In this document: positions 26,017-35,246 of the stretch, in pieces
How the letters are laid out: each line of letters begins with the position of its first letter
Position numbering within the stretch: position 1 is the first letter of the stretch
From: Bacillota bacterium
Lineage (GTDB): Bacteria; Bacillota; Limnochordia; Limnochordales; ZCTH02-B6
Length of the DNA stretch: 64,000 nt
Assembly (NCBI GenBank): GCA_017577945.1
Contig: PKQS01000013.1
Coordinates: forward strand, 1-64,000
Reading direction: 5' to 3'
The notes under the pieces: generated by a model
What the model was told of the DNA's origin: nothing
Databases searched by the model: none
What the model saw: the letters and a program-made list of their open reading frames with translations, nothing else
Program-made: the position numbers and the translations under genes

Positions 26017-26907
26017 TTACGGGGCGTCAGGAGCGATGCGCCTTTGCTGCCAGCGGCGCACGAGGACGCCGTGCTTAGGCGAGAGCAGGAAGGCCAGGGC
26101 GAACAACAGGCCCGCCGCCGTGGCCATAGAGCCGGAAATGGAGACGTCGAGCCACGCGGCCAGGGCGTAGCCCGACAACGCGGCGGCCACGCCGGCGACG
26201 ACGCTCAGGGCCAGCATGTGCTCCAGCCGGTCGGTGAGCAGGTACGCCGTGGCGCCGGGGGCGATGAGCATCGCGATGGCCAAGATGGCGCCCACACTGT
26301 CGAAGGCGGCCACGGTGGTCAGCGACACCAGCGTCATCTGGACATAGTGCAGCAGCGTCACGGGAAAGCCCATGCTGGCCGCCAAGACGGGGTCAAACGC
26401 GACCAGCTTGAACTCCTTGAAGAACAGCCCCGTGACCAGCAGCGACAGCGCGAATACGCCGCCCACCATCCAGACGGCCCGCGGGCCCAACTCGACGCCG
26501 TTCCACACCAGTACGTCCCACGGAACGTAAGCGATTTCGCCGAACAGCACGTGCTCGGTGTCCAGGTGGACGTCGTCGGCGTAGAGCGTCAGCAGCACGA
26601 CGCCCAGCGAGAACAAGGCCGTGAACGTGACGCCGATGGCCGCGTCCTCCTGCGCGCCGGCGCGGTGGAACAGCTGCACGAGGAACGTAGTCAGCAGCCC
26701 CATGACGGCGGCGCCGGCGAACATCGGCCAAGCGCCGAGGTTGCGGGTCAGCAGGAAGGCCAGCACGACGCCCAGCAGCACCGCGTGGCTGATGGCGTCG
26801 CCCAGCAACGCCATGCGGCGCAAGATGAGAAAGCAGCCGATGAAGCCGCAGCTTGCGGCCACGAGGCTGGCGGTGATCATGACCCACAGGTCTTCCATCA
26901 ACAGCAC
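26017..26907 (-). CDS. Metal ABC transporter permease (MntD/ZnuB family)
   Basis: 296 aa with about eight to nine membrane helices, in the zinc/manganese/iron chelate permease family (FLILRRMALLGDAISHAVLLG near the N-terminus, later MLIAPGATAYLLTDRLEHM). Last gene of the importer operon. GTG 26907 was chosen because AGGAG lies 8 bases upstream; ATG 26913 and GTG 26916 are too close to that site. It likely forms a heterodimer with the longer permease encoded just upstream. Confidence 0.88.
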   Translation of the reverse strand: MLLMEDLWVMITASLVAASCGFIGCFLILRRMALLGDAISHAVLLGVVLAFLLTRNLGAWPMFAGAAVMGLLTTFLVQLFHRAGAQEDAAIGVTFTALFSLGVVLLTLYADDVHLDTEHVLFGEIAYVPWDVLVWNGVELGPRAVWMVGGVFALSLLVTGLFFKEFKLVAFDPVLAASMGFPVTLLHYVQMTLVSLTTVAAFDSVGAILAIAMLIAPGATAYLLTDRLEHMLALSVVAGVAAALSGYALAAWLDVSISGSMATAAGLLFALAFLLSPKHGVLVRRWQQRRIAPDAP

Positions 26908-26931
26908 CGGCATCACTCCTTGCGGCGCGCG

Positions 26932-28221
26932 TCACAGCGGATGCACCGACGGCGGCACATCGGCTGGCCCGTACAGGTCTTTCAAGCGCCGCTCCAACTC
27001 GGCCACCACGTGCGGCGGCAGGAAGTGTTCAATGTCATCGGCGTCGCGGTCCACGTGGTCCACGGCAAAGTCCGCCTCGTACATGAGAAACATCTCCCAC
27101 AGCCGGTGCCGCCGCACCACGTGCCGCGCCAAAGCCATGCCTTTGTCGGTCAGCCGCAGGGCGCCGCTTGACCGGCCGCCTGCGGCGGGCTCGACCAGCC
27201 CTTCGCGCACCGCCCAGCCCAGGCAACGGCGCAGCGTGCGGGGGCGCCAGCCCAGCCGCTCTGCCAGCGCAGGCGCCGTCAGTTCCTCATGCTTCTCCGC
27301 CGCCTCGTACAGCTTCCGCAGCAAGTTCTCCTGCGCGACCCGCCGCTGCACCCGCCGCTGCTGCAGCGCTTTGTGCAGCAAGCCTTTGCGCGCGCCGAAG
27401 GCCAAAGACACGACGAAGAACGCCGTCGCCACCAGGACGATGAGCGGGCCCGTGGACAGCTTGGGGCCGGCCAGGCTCAGCAGGGTGCCCGCCGCGCCCG
27501 ACAAGCCGCCGAGGGCCCCGGACAAGATCACCATGACGTCAAGCCGGTCGGTCCAGTACCGGGCCGCGGCGGCCGGCGTAATGAGCAGCGCCGCCATCAG
27601 CACGACGCCGACCGCTTGCAGGCCGATGGCGATGCCGGCAACGATCATGAGCATCAGGAGCCGATCCAGCATCCGGACCGGCAAGCCCAAGCCTTCCGCG
27701 AAGTCCGGGTCAAAACAGAGCAGCTTGAATTCCTTGAACAACAGCCACACCAGCAGCGTCAGCGCCAGCGCCGCGCCGCCGATGATCTTGACGTCGCCGC
27801 CCACGAGGGAGGCCGCCTGGCCGAACAAGAAGCGGTCGAGGCCGGACTGGCCGGCGTGGCCGCTGCGGGCGATGTGGGTCAGCAGCACCGCACCGAAGCC
27901 GAAGAACACCGCCAGGACCAGCGCCTGTGCCGTGTCTTCCTTGATGCGGGAACGCCGCACGATGGCATCCACGCACCACGTGCCCGCCAAGCCGGCCAGG
28001 ACGGCGCCGATGAGCAGCGGGCCTACCGAACGGGTTTGGGTCAGCATGAAGGCCAGGCAGACGCCGGGCAAGGCGGCGTGGGCCAAGACGTCCCCCATAA
28101 GGCTGCGGCGGCGCAGCAGGGCAAAGCTGCCCAAGATGCCGCTGCTGACGCCCAGGAAGAAGGTGCCGCCCAGCACCCACCGCACGTTGGCGTCGCGGAG
28201 AAGGTCCAGCAGCGCGTTCAT
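26932..28221 (-). CDS. Metal ABC permease fused to a DtxR/MntR-like repressor domain (YtgCR-like)
   Basis: 429 aa. Residues 1 to about 280 are a permease of the Mn/Zn/Fe family ([36 protein letters not shown]). Residues about 295-345 form a winged helix-turn-helix ([20 protein letters not shown]) and about 357-425 match the DtxR/MntR metal-binding and dimerisation part ([22 protein letters not shown]). Aligned by eye to B. subtilis MntR, H372, D395, E398 and H399 fall at metal-ligand positions, but the two N-terminal ligands are replaced by N299 and R302. Chlamydia YtgCR has the same permease-repressor layout, with the repressor released by cleavage. It overlaps the ATPase gene. Confidence 0.88.
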   Translation of the reverse strand: MNALLDLLRDANVRWVLGGTFFLGVSSGILGSFALLRRRSLMGDVLAHAALPGVCLAFMLTQTRSVGPLLIGAVLAGLAGTWCVDAIVRRSRIKEDTAQALVLAVFFGFGAVLLTHIARSGHAGQSGLDRFLFGQAASLVGGDVKIIGGAALALTLLVWLLFKEFKLLCFDPDFAEGLGLPVRMLDRLLMLMIVAGIAIGLQAVGVVLMAALLITPAAAARYWTDRLDVMVILSGALGGLSGAAGTLLSLAGPKLSTGPLIVLVATAFFVVSLAFGARKGLLHKALQQRRVQRRVAQENLLRKLYEAAEKHEELTAPALAERLGWRPRTLRRCLGWAVREGLVEPAAGGRSSGALRLTDKGMALARHVVRRHRLWEMFLMYEADFAVDHVDRDADDIEHFLPPHVVAELERRLKDLYGPADVPPSVHPL

Positions 28222-29039
28222 CGCGCGTCCAGCTCCCCGCCGGGCGCGTGGGACGCGGCCGGCGCCAGCGGCACCGGGGACGCCTGCTCGAGGGCGTGGG
28301 CCGCCTGCGCCAAGACCGTCAGCCGGCCGCCGTACGTCTTGCGCAGGTTGTCCTCGGTGAACGTGGTTTCGGTGGGGCCGGCGGCGATGAGGCGCATGTT
28401 CAGCAGGACGACCCAGTCGAAATACTCCGGCACGGTTTGCAGGTCGTGGTGGACGACCAGCACCGTCTTGCCCTCGCGCTGCAGCCGGCGCAGCAGCTCG
28501 ACGATGGACCGCTCCGTCGTCGCGTCCACGCCGGCGAACGGCTCATCCATCAAATAGATGTCGGCGTCTTGGGCCAGGGCGCGGGCCAGGAATACCCGCT
28601 GCTGCTGGCCGCCCGAGAGCTGGCTGATTTGCCGGTGGGCATAGTCGGCCATGCCCACCAGCTCCAGGCACGCCAGCGCCGCCTCCCGGTCGGCTTTGGA
28701 CGGGCGGCGGAACAGACCCAGCCGGCCGTAGCGGCCCATGAGGACCACGTCCAGGGCGTCGGTGGGAAAGTCCCAGTCCACCGATTCGCGCTGGGGCACG
28801 TAGGCGACCCGGTGGCGCTGGGTGGCGGCGGGCTGGCCGAAAATCTTAATCCAGCCCGAGGCGGCGGGCACCAGCTGCAAGATGGCTTTCAGCAGCGTGG
28901 ACTTGCCCGCGCCGTTGGGGCCCACGAGGCCGATGAGCTGGCCTTTGGGCAGGGCAAAGTCGACGCCCCACAGCACGGGCTTCTTGCGATAGGCGACCGT
29001 CAAATCGTGGACTTCGACGGCGATCTCTTCGCCTGTCAT
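28218..29039 (-). CDS. Metal ABC transporter ATPase (MntB/ZnuC family)
   Basis: 273 aa. Walker [10 protein letters not shown], signature LSGGQQQR, Walker B IYLMDEP and switch histidine in [11 protein letters not shown]. The family powers Mn, Zn or Fe import. ATG 29039 was chosen because AAGGTGG lies 8 bases upstream. It lies between the binding-protein gene and the fused permease gene, overlapping the latter by 4 bases. The C-terminal 30 residues are Ala/Pro-rich and not part of the usual domain. Confidence 0.9.
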   Translation of the reverse strand: MTGEEIAVEVHDLTVAYRKKPVLWGVDFALPKGQLIGLVGPNGAGKSTLLKAILQLVPAASGWIKIFGQPAATQRHRVAYVPQRESVDWDFPTDALDVVLMGRYGRLGLFRRPSKADREAALACLELVGMADYAHRQISQLSGGQQQRVFLARALAQDADIYLMDEPFAGVDATTERSIVELLRRLQREGKTVLVVHHDLQTVPEYFDWVVLLNMRLIAAGPTETTFTEDNLRKTYGGRLTVLAQAAHALEQASPVPLAPAASHAPGGELDAR

Positions 29040-29090
29040 GCGCGATCCCACCTTTGCCGTCCGCCGATGCCGCCCGGGGGCGCCGCGCCG

Positions 29091-30041
29091 TCAGCGCAGC
29101 GCCGACGTAATCAGCTGGACGTTGTAGCGAATCATGCCGACGTACGTGCCTTCAGGCGTGCCGGCGGCGCCCAGCGAGTCGGAGTACAGCTGGCCGCCCA
29201 GCTCCACTTGGTGCCCCCGGGCGCGGGCGCCTTCCACCACGGCTTGGATGCCCCGGGGCGAGACGCTGGTCTCGACGAAGACGACGCCGATGTTCCGCTC
29301 CACCAGCAGGTCCACCAGCCGGCGCACGTCGGCGAGGCCGTACTCGGCCTCGGTGCTGATGCCCTGCAGCGCCACCACTTCGATGCCGTAGCGAGCGCCA
29401 AGGTATTCGAAGGCGTCGTGGGCCGTCACCAGCACCCGCCGCTCCGCGGGTACGGCCGCGAAGGCCGCCGCGACTTCTTCATCCAGCGCCCGCAGCTCCT
29501 CGATGAACCGCGCCGCGTTGGCCGCGTAATAGTCGGAGCGGGCGGGGTCCACTTCGATCATCGCGTCCCGGATGCGCTCCACGGCCTTGATCCATAGCGA
29601 TACGTCGAACCAGACGTGCGGATCGTACAGCCCGCCGAACCCGGCGCTCGGAAGCAGCTCCTCGGGCGTCATGTATTCGGTGACGGCGAACGTGGGCTTG
29701 CGCCGGCTCATCTGCGCCAGGACGTCCGCCATGCGGCCCTCCAGGTTGAGGCCGTTGTAGAAGATGACGTCGGCTTGGGAAAGGCGCCGCAGGTCGTTCT
29801 GCGTGGCCCGGTACAGGTGCGGATCCACGCCGGGCGCCATCAGCGTCACGACTTCGGCGGCGTCGCCCACCACTTGCCGCACCGTGTCGCCCACGATGTT
29901 GGTCGTGGCGACTACCGTCAGCCGCGGGCCCGGCTGCGCTTGGGCCGGCACCGCCATTGCCAGACAAAGCAGGAAAAGCGCTGCCGCCAGCAGGGGCCGC
30001 ACCGCGCAGTTCCCCCCAAGACGTCCATGACGAAACGTCAT
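29091..30041 (-). CDS. Metal ABC transporter substrate-binding protein (MntA/ZnuA, cluster A-I)
   Basis: 316 aa with a Sec signal peptide (about residues 1-35, ending AVPAQAQ). Candidate metal ligands are the histidines in GVDPHLYRAT, DPHVWFDV and TAHDAFEYL and an acidic residue in VFVETSVSP, as in cluster A-I zinc/manganese-binding proteins. It lacks the long His-rich loop of many ZnuA proteins, which with the MntR-like boxes upstream favours manganese, though iron or zinc cannot be excluded. ATG 30041 has GAGGTGATC upstream. First gene of the importer operon. Confidence 0.88.
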   Translation of the reverse strand: MTFRHGRLGGNCAVRPLLAAALFLLCLAMAVPAQAQPGPRLTVVATTNIVGDTVRQVVGDAAEVVTLMAPGVDPHLYRATQNDLRRLSQADVIFYNGLNLEGRMADVLAQMSRRKPTFAVTEYMTPEELLPSAGFGGLYDPHVWFDVSLWIKAVERIRDAMIEVDPARSDYYAANAARFIEELRALDEEVAAAFAAVPAERRVLVTAHDAFEYLGARYGIEVVALQGISTEAEYGLADVRRLVDLLVERNIGVVFVETSVSPRGIQAVVEGARARGHQVELGGQLYSDSLGAAGTPEGTYVGMIRYNVQLITSALR

Positions 30042-30069
30042 GAGATCACCTCGTCGTCGGCCGTGGAAT

Positions 30070-30112
30070 TTTGCATTAATGCAAATTTCTTGCCTTAGAG
30101 CAAGCATAATGC
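30070..30112 (-). promoter_or_regulatory. Tandem MntR/DtxR-type operator boxes at the metal importer promoter
   Basis: A 16-bp perfect palindrome TTTGCATTAATGCAAA (30070-30085) is followed by TTGCCTTAGAGCAA (30090-30103), with centres 19 bp apart, and then GCATAATGC (30104-30112). The first two share TTGC-N6-GCAA, close to the B. subtilis MntR box form TTTGCCTTAAGGCAAA recalled from the literature. On the minus strand they overlap TTGCTC and ATTAAT spaced 17 bases, a possible weak sigma-A promoter. Confidence 0.65.
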
Positions 30113-30143
30113 ACGGGGAGACGACCGTCAAGGGGAGGAACCG

Positions 30144-32411
30144 CTACGGCTCGTAGCGGATGACGACGTCGTCGCCGTCGGAGACGGGTGTCGTGAAGCC
30201 GGCTGCGCGGCCGCGCACCAGCAGCACGAGGCGGCCGTCGGCCTGGTCGGGCGAGACGCCTGCGAAAGGTAGAATCTGGTACAGTTCCGCGGCGGCCGCG
30301 GCGGACGTTTCGATGCGGTCGCCGTCGCGCACCCGATCCTCCGGGGCCGCGGGCCGGCCGTTGAGGCGCACGTCCACCGGCAGCGACAAGGTTGTGGGCT
30401 CTCCGTTGAGGGTGATGGTCAGCGTCTTTTCCAGCGGCTCGCCGGCCAGCTCCAGCACGCGCGCCACGGTCGCGTCTCCGTTGTCCCGCACTTCCCACAC
30501 GTCCCCGTCCTGCACGGGATCGGTGGGACGAGCGGGCCGCCCGTTGCGCCAAAGGGCGGCCAGCGGCGCGAGGTCTACGGCGCGGCCGTTGACCGTGCAG
30601 CGGCCGAGCGGAAGCGCGCCGGCTGCAACGGCGCGCTCGGCAGGATGGGGTGGAGGCGGCGCGGCCGGGGTGGCCGTCTCGCCGGGCGCGGCGTTGTCGG
30701 CCGCGTCGTCGAGGGGCAGGGCGAAAAGCTCGGGGATGCGCAGCGCCTCCAGCAACTCCGAGGCCAGCGCCACGAAGCGGATTTCGATAACGTCGCGATC
30801 GGCGACGATTTCGCCGGGATGGGCCAGGCGCCCGTTGCGCAGCAGGCGCAGCGGCACCGGGCGGCGGACGCCGTTGAGCCAGATGTGTGGCACAGGCTCT
30901 TCGCTCCTGCGGCGCTGCGCCAGCCAGCGGCGCGCCAGCTCGCCTACCGAGACGCGCGCCGGGGCGCCCGGCGCCGGCAGCTTCAGCGTCACGTGGTCCT
31001 GGTTGCGCAAGCGGGTGTCCAGCGTGGCCGGCTCGCCGTTGACGAACACCGCGGCCGGCTCGCCCCGCTGCCCGGGCAGCGGCGTCACCACGCCGTTCAG
31101 CGTCACCGTGATACCCGGACCCGGCCGGCCCGTGAGCTGCGCCGGCGGCACGCCGGCGATGCGCACCGCTTCCCGCACCGTGCAGCGCTCCGGCTGAAAG
31201 AGCGAGACGGGCCGGTTGTTGACCCGCACCCGCACGGGTGGCATGCCTTTGCCGCGCATGGCGCGCAGCGCGATGCCCAGCGCCGTCACTACGTCGGCCC
31301 CCGCCAGCTGCTCTTCGCCCACGGCGGCCCGCACGGCCCGCCGGTCCCGCACGGCGACGCGCCGTTCATCCAGCCCGAGGCAGCGCGCCAGCGCCTGCGG
31401 CAAGCCGGGCGTATGGCTGCCGCCTCCCACCAGCAGCAGCGCGTCGGGCGTTCGCTCTTCGGTCCAGGCGCGCATGGCCGCGGCGATGTCTTCGGCCAGC
31501 CGCTGCGTCGTCGGCCGTGCGGCGGCTTCCAGCTCGCGCGGGCCGATCTGGACCGTTTCCCCCAGCACGTTTTCCACGGCGGCCACGTCCCCGGCCGAGG
31601 CGGTGCGCTTGGCCAGCTCGGCCACGGGAAAGTCCAGCAAGTAGGCTTCAGATACCGCTTCCGTGATGGCGTCACCGCCGCGCGGCACCATGGCGAACGC
31701 CCGGATGGTCCCGCCGCCGGTCAGCGCGATGTCCGACGTGCCCGCGCCGATGTCCACCAGCGCGAGGTTCAGGTGCCGCATCGTCGGCGGGATGACGGCC
31801 TCCAGCGCCGCGACGGGCTCCAGCGTCAAGCTGCGCATCTCCAGGCCGGCTTCGGCCAAAACCGCCTCCAGGGAGTCCACTACGACCGCGGGCAAGAACG
31901 TGGCCAGCACTTCCACGGAAAACACGCGCCCCCGCTGGTTGGCCAAAGACCCAATGACGTCGCCGTCGAGCCGGCTCTCCACCACCGCGTGGGCGATGCA
32001 GTAAAAGCCTTTTTCCCGCTCGGCCGCGGGCAGCGACTCCAGGAGCTGCCGCTGCGCGTCGGCGACCGCTTCCCATTCGAGCATGTCGGCCAGCGCCGGC
32101 GTAATCAGCACCGGCTGCGGCTCCGACCGCTCCGCGCCGCCCCGGGCGGTCTTGAGTGCGCGGCCCGCCGCGGCGATGTGCGCGCCCGCAAACTCGACAC
32201 CCACCGCCCGGGACACGTGCTCCACCGCCCGGCGTACGGTGCGGGCCACCGCCGCCACGTCGTGCACTTGCCCGTCGCGCATGGAGCGCTCCGGATGCCG
32301 CAGGAACGCCGACGCCAGCACGGCGATGCCTTCGTCCCGCGGCTCCACCGCCAGCGCCAGCACTTTATGCGTGCCGATGTCCAAGACGAGTTCGGGTTGC
32401 CGGGTCTCCAC
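30144..32411 (-). CDS. FtsA/PilM-like actin-fold ATPase with C-terminal beta-grasp-like repeats
   Basis: 755 aa, far longer than FtsA (about 420) or PilM (about 350). The N-terminal half is an actin-type fold: phosphate-1 loop LVLDIGTHKVLAL, phosphate-2 loop LALVDIGAGTSDIAL and adenosine motif LLLVGGGSHTPGLP, as in FtsA-domain proteins. From about residue 400 the chain holds some six segments of the pattern (V/L)NGRP...DGD-(V/I), resembling ThiS/MoaD-like or SLBB-like beta-grasp units. GTG 32411 places the start just before the first motif, with GAAGGA upstream; a TTG at 32477 is possible. It is divergent from the flagellar operon. Role unknown; a scaffold for division or an envelope machine is a guess. 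Confidence 0.75.
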   Translation of the reverse strand: METRQPELVLDIGTHKVLALAVEPRDEGIAVLASAFLRHPERSMRDGQVHDVAAVARTVRRAVEHVSRAVGVEFAGAHIAAAGRALKTARGGAERSEPQPVLITPALADMLEWEAVADAQRQLLESLPAAEREKGFYCIAHAVVESRLDGDVIGSLANQRGRVFSVEVLATFLPAVVVDSLEAVLAEAGLEMRSLTLEPVAALEAVIPPTMRHLNLALVDIGAGTSDIALTGGGTIRAFAMVPRGGDAITEAVSEAYLLDFPVAELAKRTASAGDVAAVENVLGETVQIGPRELEAAARPTTQRLAEDIAAAMRAWTEERTPDALLLVGGGSHTPGLPQALARCLGLDERRVAVRDRRAVRAAVGEEQLAGADVVTALGIALRAMRGKGMPPVRVRVNNRPVSLFQPERCTVREAVRIAGVPPAQLTGRPGPGITVTLNGVVTPLPGQRGEPAAVFVNGEPATLDTRLRNQDHVTLKLPAPGAPARVSVGELARRWLAQRRRSEEPVPHIWLNGVRRPVPLRLLRNGRLAHPGEIVADRDVIEIRFVALASELLEALRIPELFALPLDDAADNAAPGETATPAAPPPPHPAERAVAAGALPLGRCTVNGRAVDLAPLAALWRNGRPARPTDPVQDGDVWEVRDNGDATVARVLELAGEPLEKTLTITLNGEPTTLSLPVDVRLNGRPAAPEDRVRDGDRIETSAAAAAELYQILPFAGVSPDQADGRLVLLVRGRAAGFTTPVSDGDDVVIRYEP

Positions 32412-32571
32412 GCCTGGCTCGTCCTTCGGAGAAAGCCGCGCCGCTCCGGTGCGGCCGGGATTGGGCGCGCCCGCCAATCAATTTTCTTTCCGGCGGCACA
32501 ACTCCTGCCGTCGCTTCCTAAGCGCCGGCGCGAAGGGCGCCGGGGGAGCGGCCGAAAGTCGAAAAGCGACC

Positions 32572-32599
32572 TAAAGATGCGGAGGGCGCTGTTCGATAA
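32572..32599 (+). promoter_or_regulatory. Sigma-D (FliA-type) promoter for flaG-fliD-fliS
   Basis: TAAA (32572-32575), 16 bases, TTCGATAA (32592-32599). The flagellar sigma factor consensus is TAAA-N15-GCCGATAA; the match is 4/4 and 6/8. It lies 88 bases before flaG, a late flagellar gene of the class usually under this sigma factor. Confidence 0.55.
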
Positions 32600-32686
32600 C
32601 TAATGTAGAAAATGGGATGCTGGCGGTTTTCGCGTGGCCACTCTACGCACGGGCACGCGCTCCTGTTCAAGGAGGGATAGGAGAAA

Positions 32687-33115
32687 GTGAAAGTCGGAGG
32701 GGTCGGAGGCCCCGGTCCCGTCAGCTTTGAGCCGCGTCGCGGCGGCGCGGAGAATGCGGTCAAGGGCTTGCCCGGCGCCGAGGCGGACACGACGGTTGCC
32801 GGCGCGGGGGGCGTCGACCGCCGCGAGAGCGGTGCATGGAGGCACGAGGGCACGCCGGCGCCCGCAGCCGGCGACTCGAGCAACAAGATCGACGTCGCGA
32901 AGGTGCAGGAAATTGCCGACGGCCTCAACCGCACCTTGAAGGCGGCCAACCGCCGGCTGCAGTTCTTGGTGCACGAGACGACGGGACGGATTTACGTCAA
33001 GGTCATTGACGCCGAAACCGAGGAAGTCATCCGGGAAATTCCGCCCGAGAAAATTCTCGATCTCGTCGGCCGCATCCTGGAGCTGGTCGGACTGCTGGTG
33101 GACGAGAAAGTCTGA
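32687..33115 (+). CDS. flaG: FlaG family flagellar protein
   Basis: 142 aa. Residues 1 to about 65 are low-complexity; residues about 68-140 are the conserved FlaG domain (IADGLNRTLKAANRRLQFLV, TTGRIYVKVIDAETEEVIRE, IPPEKILDLVGRI). FlaG proteins influence filament length and are typically encoded next to fliD. GTG 32687 has AAGGAGG 10 bases upstream. First gene after a sigma-D-like promoter. Confidence 0.85.
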   Translation: MKVGGVGGPGPVSFEPRRGGAENAVKGLPGAEADTTVAGAGGVDRRESGAWRHEGTPAPAAGDSSNKIDVAKVQEIADGLNRTLKAANRRLQFLVHETTGRIYVKVIDAETEEVIREIPPEKILDLVGRILELVGLLVDEKV

Positions 33116-33196
33116 CGCGCCGGCGCGGGCGCATTGGCTGGCGAAGCTCGCCGGCGCACCGGTCCTGGACGAGCGGGTGGCACGGAGGGTTCGAGC

Positions 33197-34612
33197 ATGC
33201 ATATCAGCGGCATCGTGTCCGGCCTCGATACGGACACCCTCATCGAACAGCTGATGGCCATCGAGCGCCGGCCGCTGGTTTTGATGCAGGAGCGCAAGAC
33301 GACACTGGAGAAGCAGCGCGACGCGTGGCGAGACGTCAACACACGCCTCAACAACTTGCGCGATCGCATGGCCGAGCTGAGCCGGCTCAGCTTGTTCGAG
33401 CGCCGCGCGGTGACGTCGTCCAAGGCCGAGGTGGCGACGGCCACCGCCAACCGGAATGCGGTCGAGGCGGTATATCGCATTTCCGTCCAGCAGCTGGCGG
33501 CCGCGCACCGCGTGGCCGGCAAACGGTTCGAGACGGTCGACGGCAAAGCGGCGCCGAAGGAGCCGCTGGGCCTCTCCGGCGAGGCGCGGCTGCGAGTGGG
33601 GCAGAACGGCGACTGGGACTGGATCACCGTGACCGTCAAGACGGCCGACACCCTGGAGTCCATCGCCGCCAAGATCAACGAAGCGGCCGGCGGCGCGGTC
33701 ATCGCACGCGTCCTCGACGGGCGGCTGATTCTCGAAGCGAAGGAAACCGGCGCCGCCAATACGTTGGAGTTCGAAGTGCCGGATGGATCGGATCCGTCGG
33801 CCGTGAACATCTGGCAGGAGCTCGGCGTCGTCAACGACAAGGGGGAAATCCTCAACGAGCTGCAGGCGGCGCAAGATGCCGTGTTCACGGTCGAAGGCCG
33901 CCTGACCATCACGCGCTCGTCCAACACGGTCGACGACTTGATCGAGGGCGTCACGCTGCAGCTGAAAGGCGTGGGCGAGACGACGCTGGAGATTAGGCGC
34001 GACGTGGACGCCGTGGTGGACGCGGTGCGCCGTTTCGTCGAGCAGTACAATTCGACGATGAGCTTCATCCAGGACCGCATGGGCGAAAACGGCGTGCTGA
34101 AGGGCGACACGCTGCTGATGCGCATCCAAATGCAGCTGCGCGCCGACGTCATGGCCCCCGTCGCCGCGACGGGCCTGAAGTACAATCAGCTGGCCGCCGT
34201 CGGCATCAGCGTCGACAAGTCGGGCACCATGTCGCTGGACGAGGCGCGCCTGCGCGAGGCGCTGGGAGAAAGCCCTGAAGAGGTGGCGCGGCTGTTTACG
34301 GCCTCGAAGGAGGACGGCGACCCATTCGACGGCGTAGCCATCCGGCTGGAGCAGCGGTTCCAGCAGTGGCTGGCCGCCGGCGACGGGTTGCTCGCGGCGC
34401 GCCAGAAGCTGTTCGGCGACCGCATCAAGGCCATCGAGGACAGCATGGACCGGTTCGAGCAGCGCATGGAAATCCGCGAGGCCAACCTGCGGCGGCAATT
34501 CCTGGCGCTGGAGGAAGCGCTGGCCTCCCTGCAGACCCAGTCCAACTGGCTGGCGAACCAGCTTGTGCAGCTGAGCGCTATGGCTTCGGCCATCGCCGCG
34601 CGGAACCGGTGA
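33197..34612 (+). CDS. fliD: Flagellar filament cap protein FliD (HAP2)
   Basis: 471 aa. Starts with the canonical MHISGIVSGLDTDTLIEQLM, which with the C-terminal coiled coil (about 400-465) forms the D0/D1 leg; the middle holds the cap domains. FliD sits at the filament tip and promotes flagellin folding. ATG 33197 follows GGAGGG by 7 bases. The flaG-fliD-fliS order matches Bacillota and Vibrio flagellar clusters. Flagellin itself is not in the window. Confidence 0.93.
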   Translation: MHISGIVSGLDTDTLIEQLMAIERRPLVLMQERKTTLEKQRDAWRDVNTRLNNLRDRMAELSRLSLFERRAVTSSKAEVATATANRNAVEAVYRISVQQLAAAHRVAGKRFETVDGKAAPKEPLGLSGEARLRVGQNGDWDWITVTVKTADTLESIAAKINEAAGGAVIARVLDGRLILEAKETGAANTLEFEVPDGSDPSAVNIWQELGVVNDKGEILNELQAAQDAVFTVEGRLTITRSSNTVDDLIEGVTLQLKGVGETTLEIRRDVDAVVDAVRRFVEQYNSTMSFIQDRMGENGVLKGDTLLMRIQMQLRADVMAPVAATGLKYNQLAAVGISVDKSGTMSLDEARLREALGESPEEVARLFTASKEDGDPFDGVAIRLEQRFQQWLAAGDGLLAARQKLFGDRIKAIEDSMDRFEQRMEIREANLRRQFLALEEALASLQTQSNWLANQLVQLSAMASAIAARNR

Positions 34613-34715
34613 GCGCGGGAGAGCGCCCGGCGGGCAGTCGGGCGGCCTGTGGTGCGACCGGCCGGCCGGCGGTGCGTCCGGGCTGCGGGCGGTGCGAACC
34701 CTTGTGGGGGTGGGG

Positions 34716-35246
34716 ATGTTGGAGGCGCGAGAGGCATTGGTCAACGAGACGGAGCGCGGAACGGACCAGCAGACCGGCGCGGACCTGAGCGGCAACCTTC
34801 CGCCGACCCTGGGGGCGTACAGCGTCCCGAAGACGTACGGCGGGAACCCTTACCTGCGCCAGGCGGCGCAGCAGTACAAGAGCACCAACGTCACGACCGC
34901 CAGCCCGCTCACGCTGGTGCTGATGATGTACGACGGCGCCTTGCGGTTTATCCAGCAGGGCATCGCCGCCATCGAGGAACGCAACTACGAGCGGGCCAAC
35001 AACTGCCTCTGCCGGGCGCAGGACATCGTGTCGGAGCTGGCCGGCGCGCTGGACATGCGGCAGGGCGAAATCGCGGAGAACTTGCAGCGGCTGTACGACT
35101 ACATGCTGACGCGGCTCATCGAGGGCAACGTCCGGAAAGACCCGGTACCGCTGCAGGAGGTCATCCGGCTGCTGCAGGAACTGCGGGAGGCGTGGGAGCA
35201 GATCGCGCGCGGGGAGGGGGCTGGACGTGGCGGCCAAGGCGCCTGA
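34716..35246 (+). CDS. fliS: Flagellin export chaperone FliS
   Basis: 176 aa, longer than the usual 125-135 because of about 45 extra N-terminal residues. The core (YLRQAAQQYKSTNVTTASPL, LVLMMYDGALRFIQQG, ANNCLCRAQDIVSEL, YDYMLTRLIEGNV) is typical FliS, which binds the flagellin C-terminus before secretion. The start is uncertain; the conserved domain begins near residue 45. It overlaps the next gene by 20 bases. Confidence 0.9.
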   Translation: MLEAREALVNETERGTDQQTGADLSGNLPPTLGAYSVPKTYGGNPYLRQAAQQYKSTNVTTASPLTLVLMMYDGALRFIQQGIAAIEERNYERANNCLCRAQDIVSELAGALDMRQGEIAENLQRLYDYMLTRLIEGNVRKDPVPLQEVIRLLQELREAWEQIARGEGAGRGGQGA

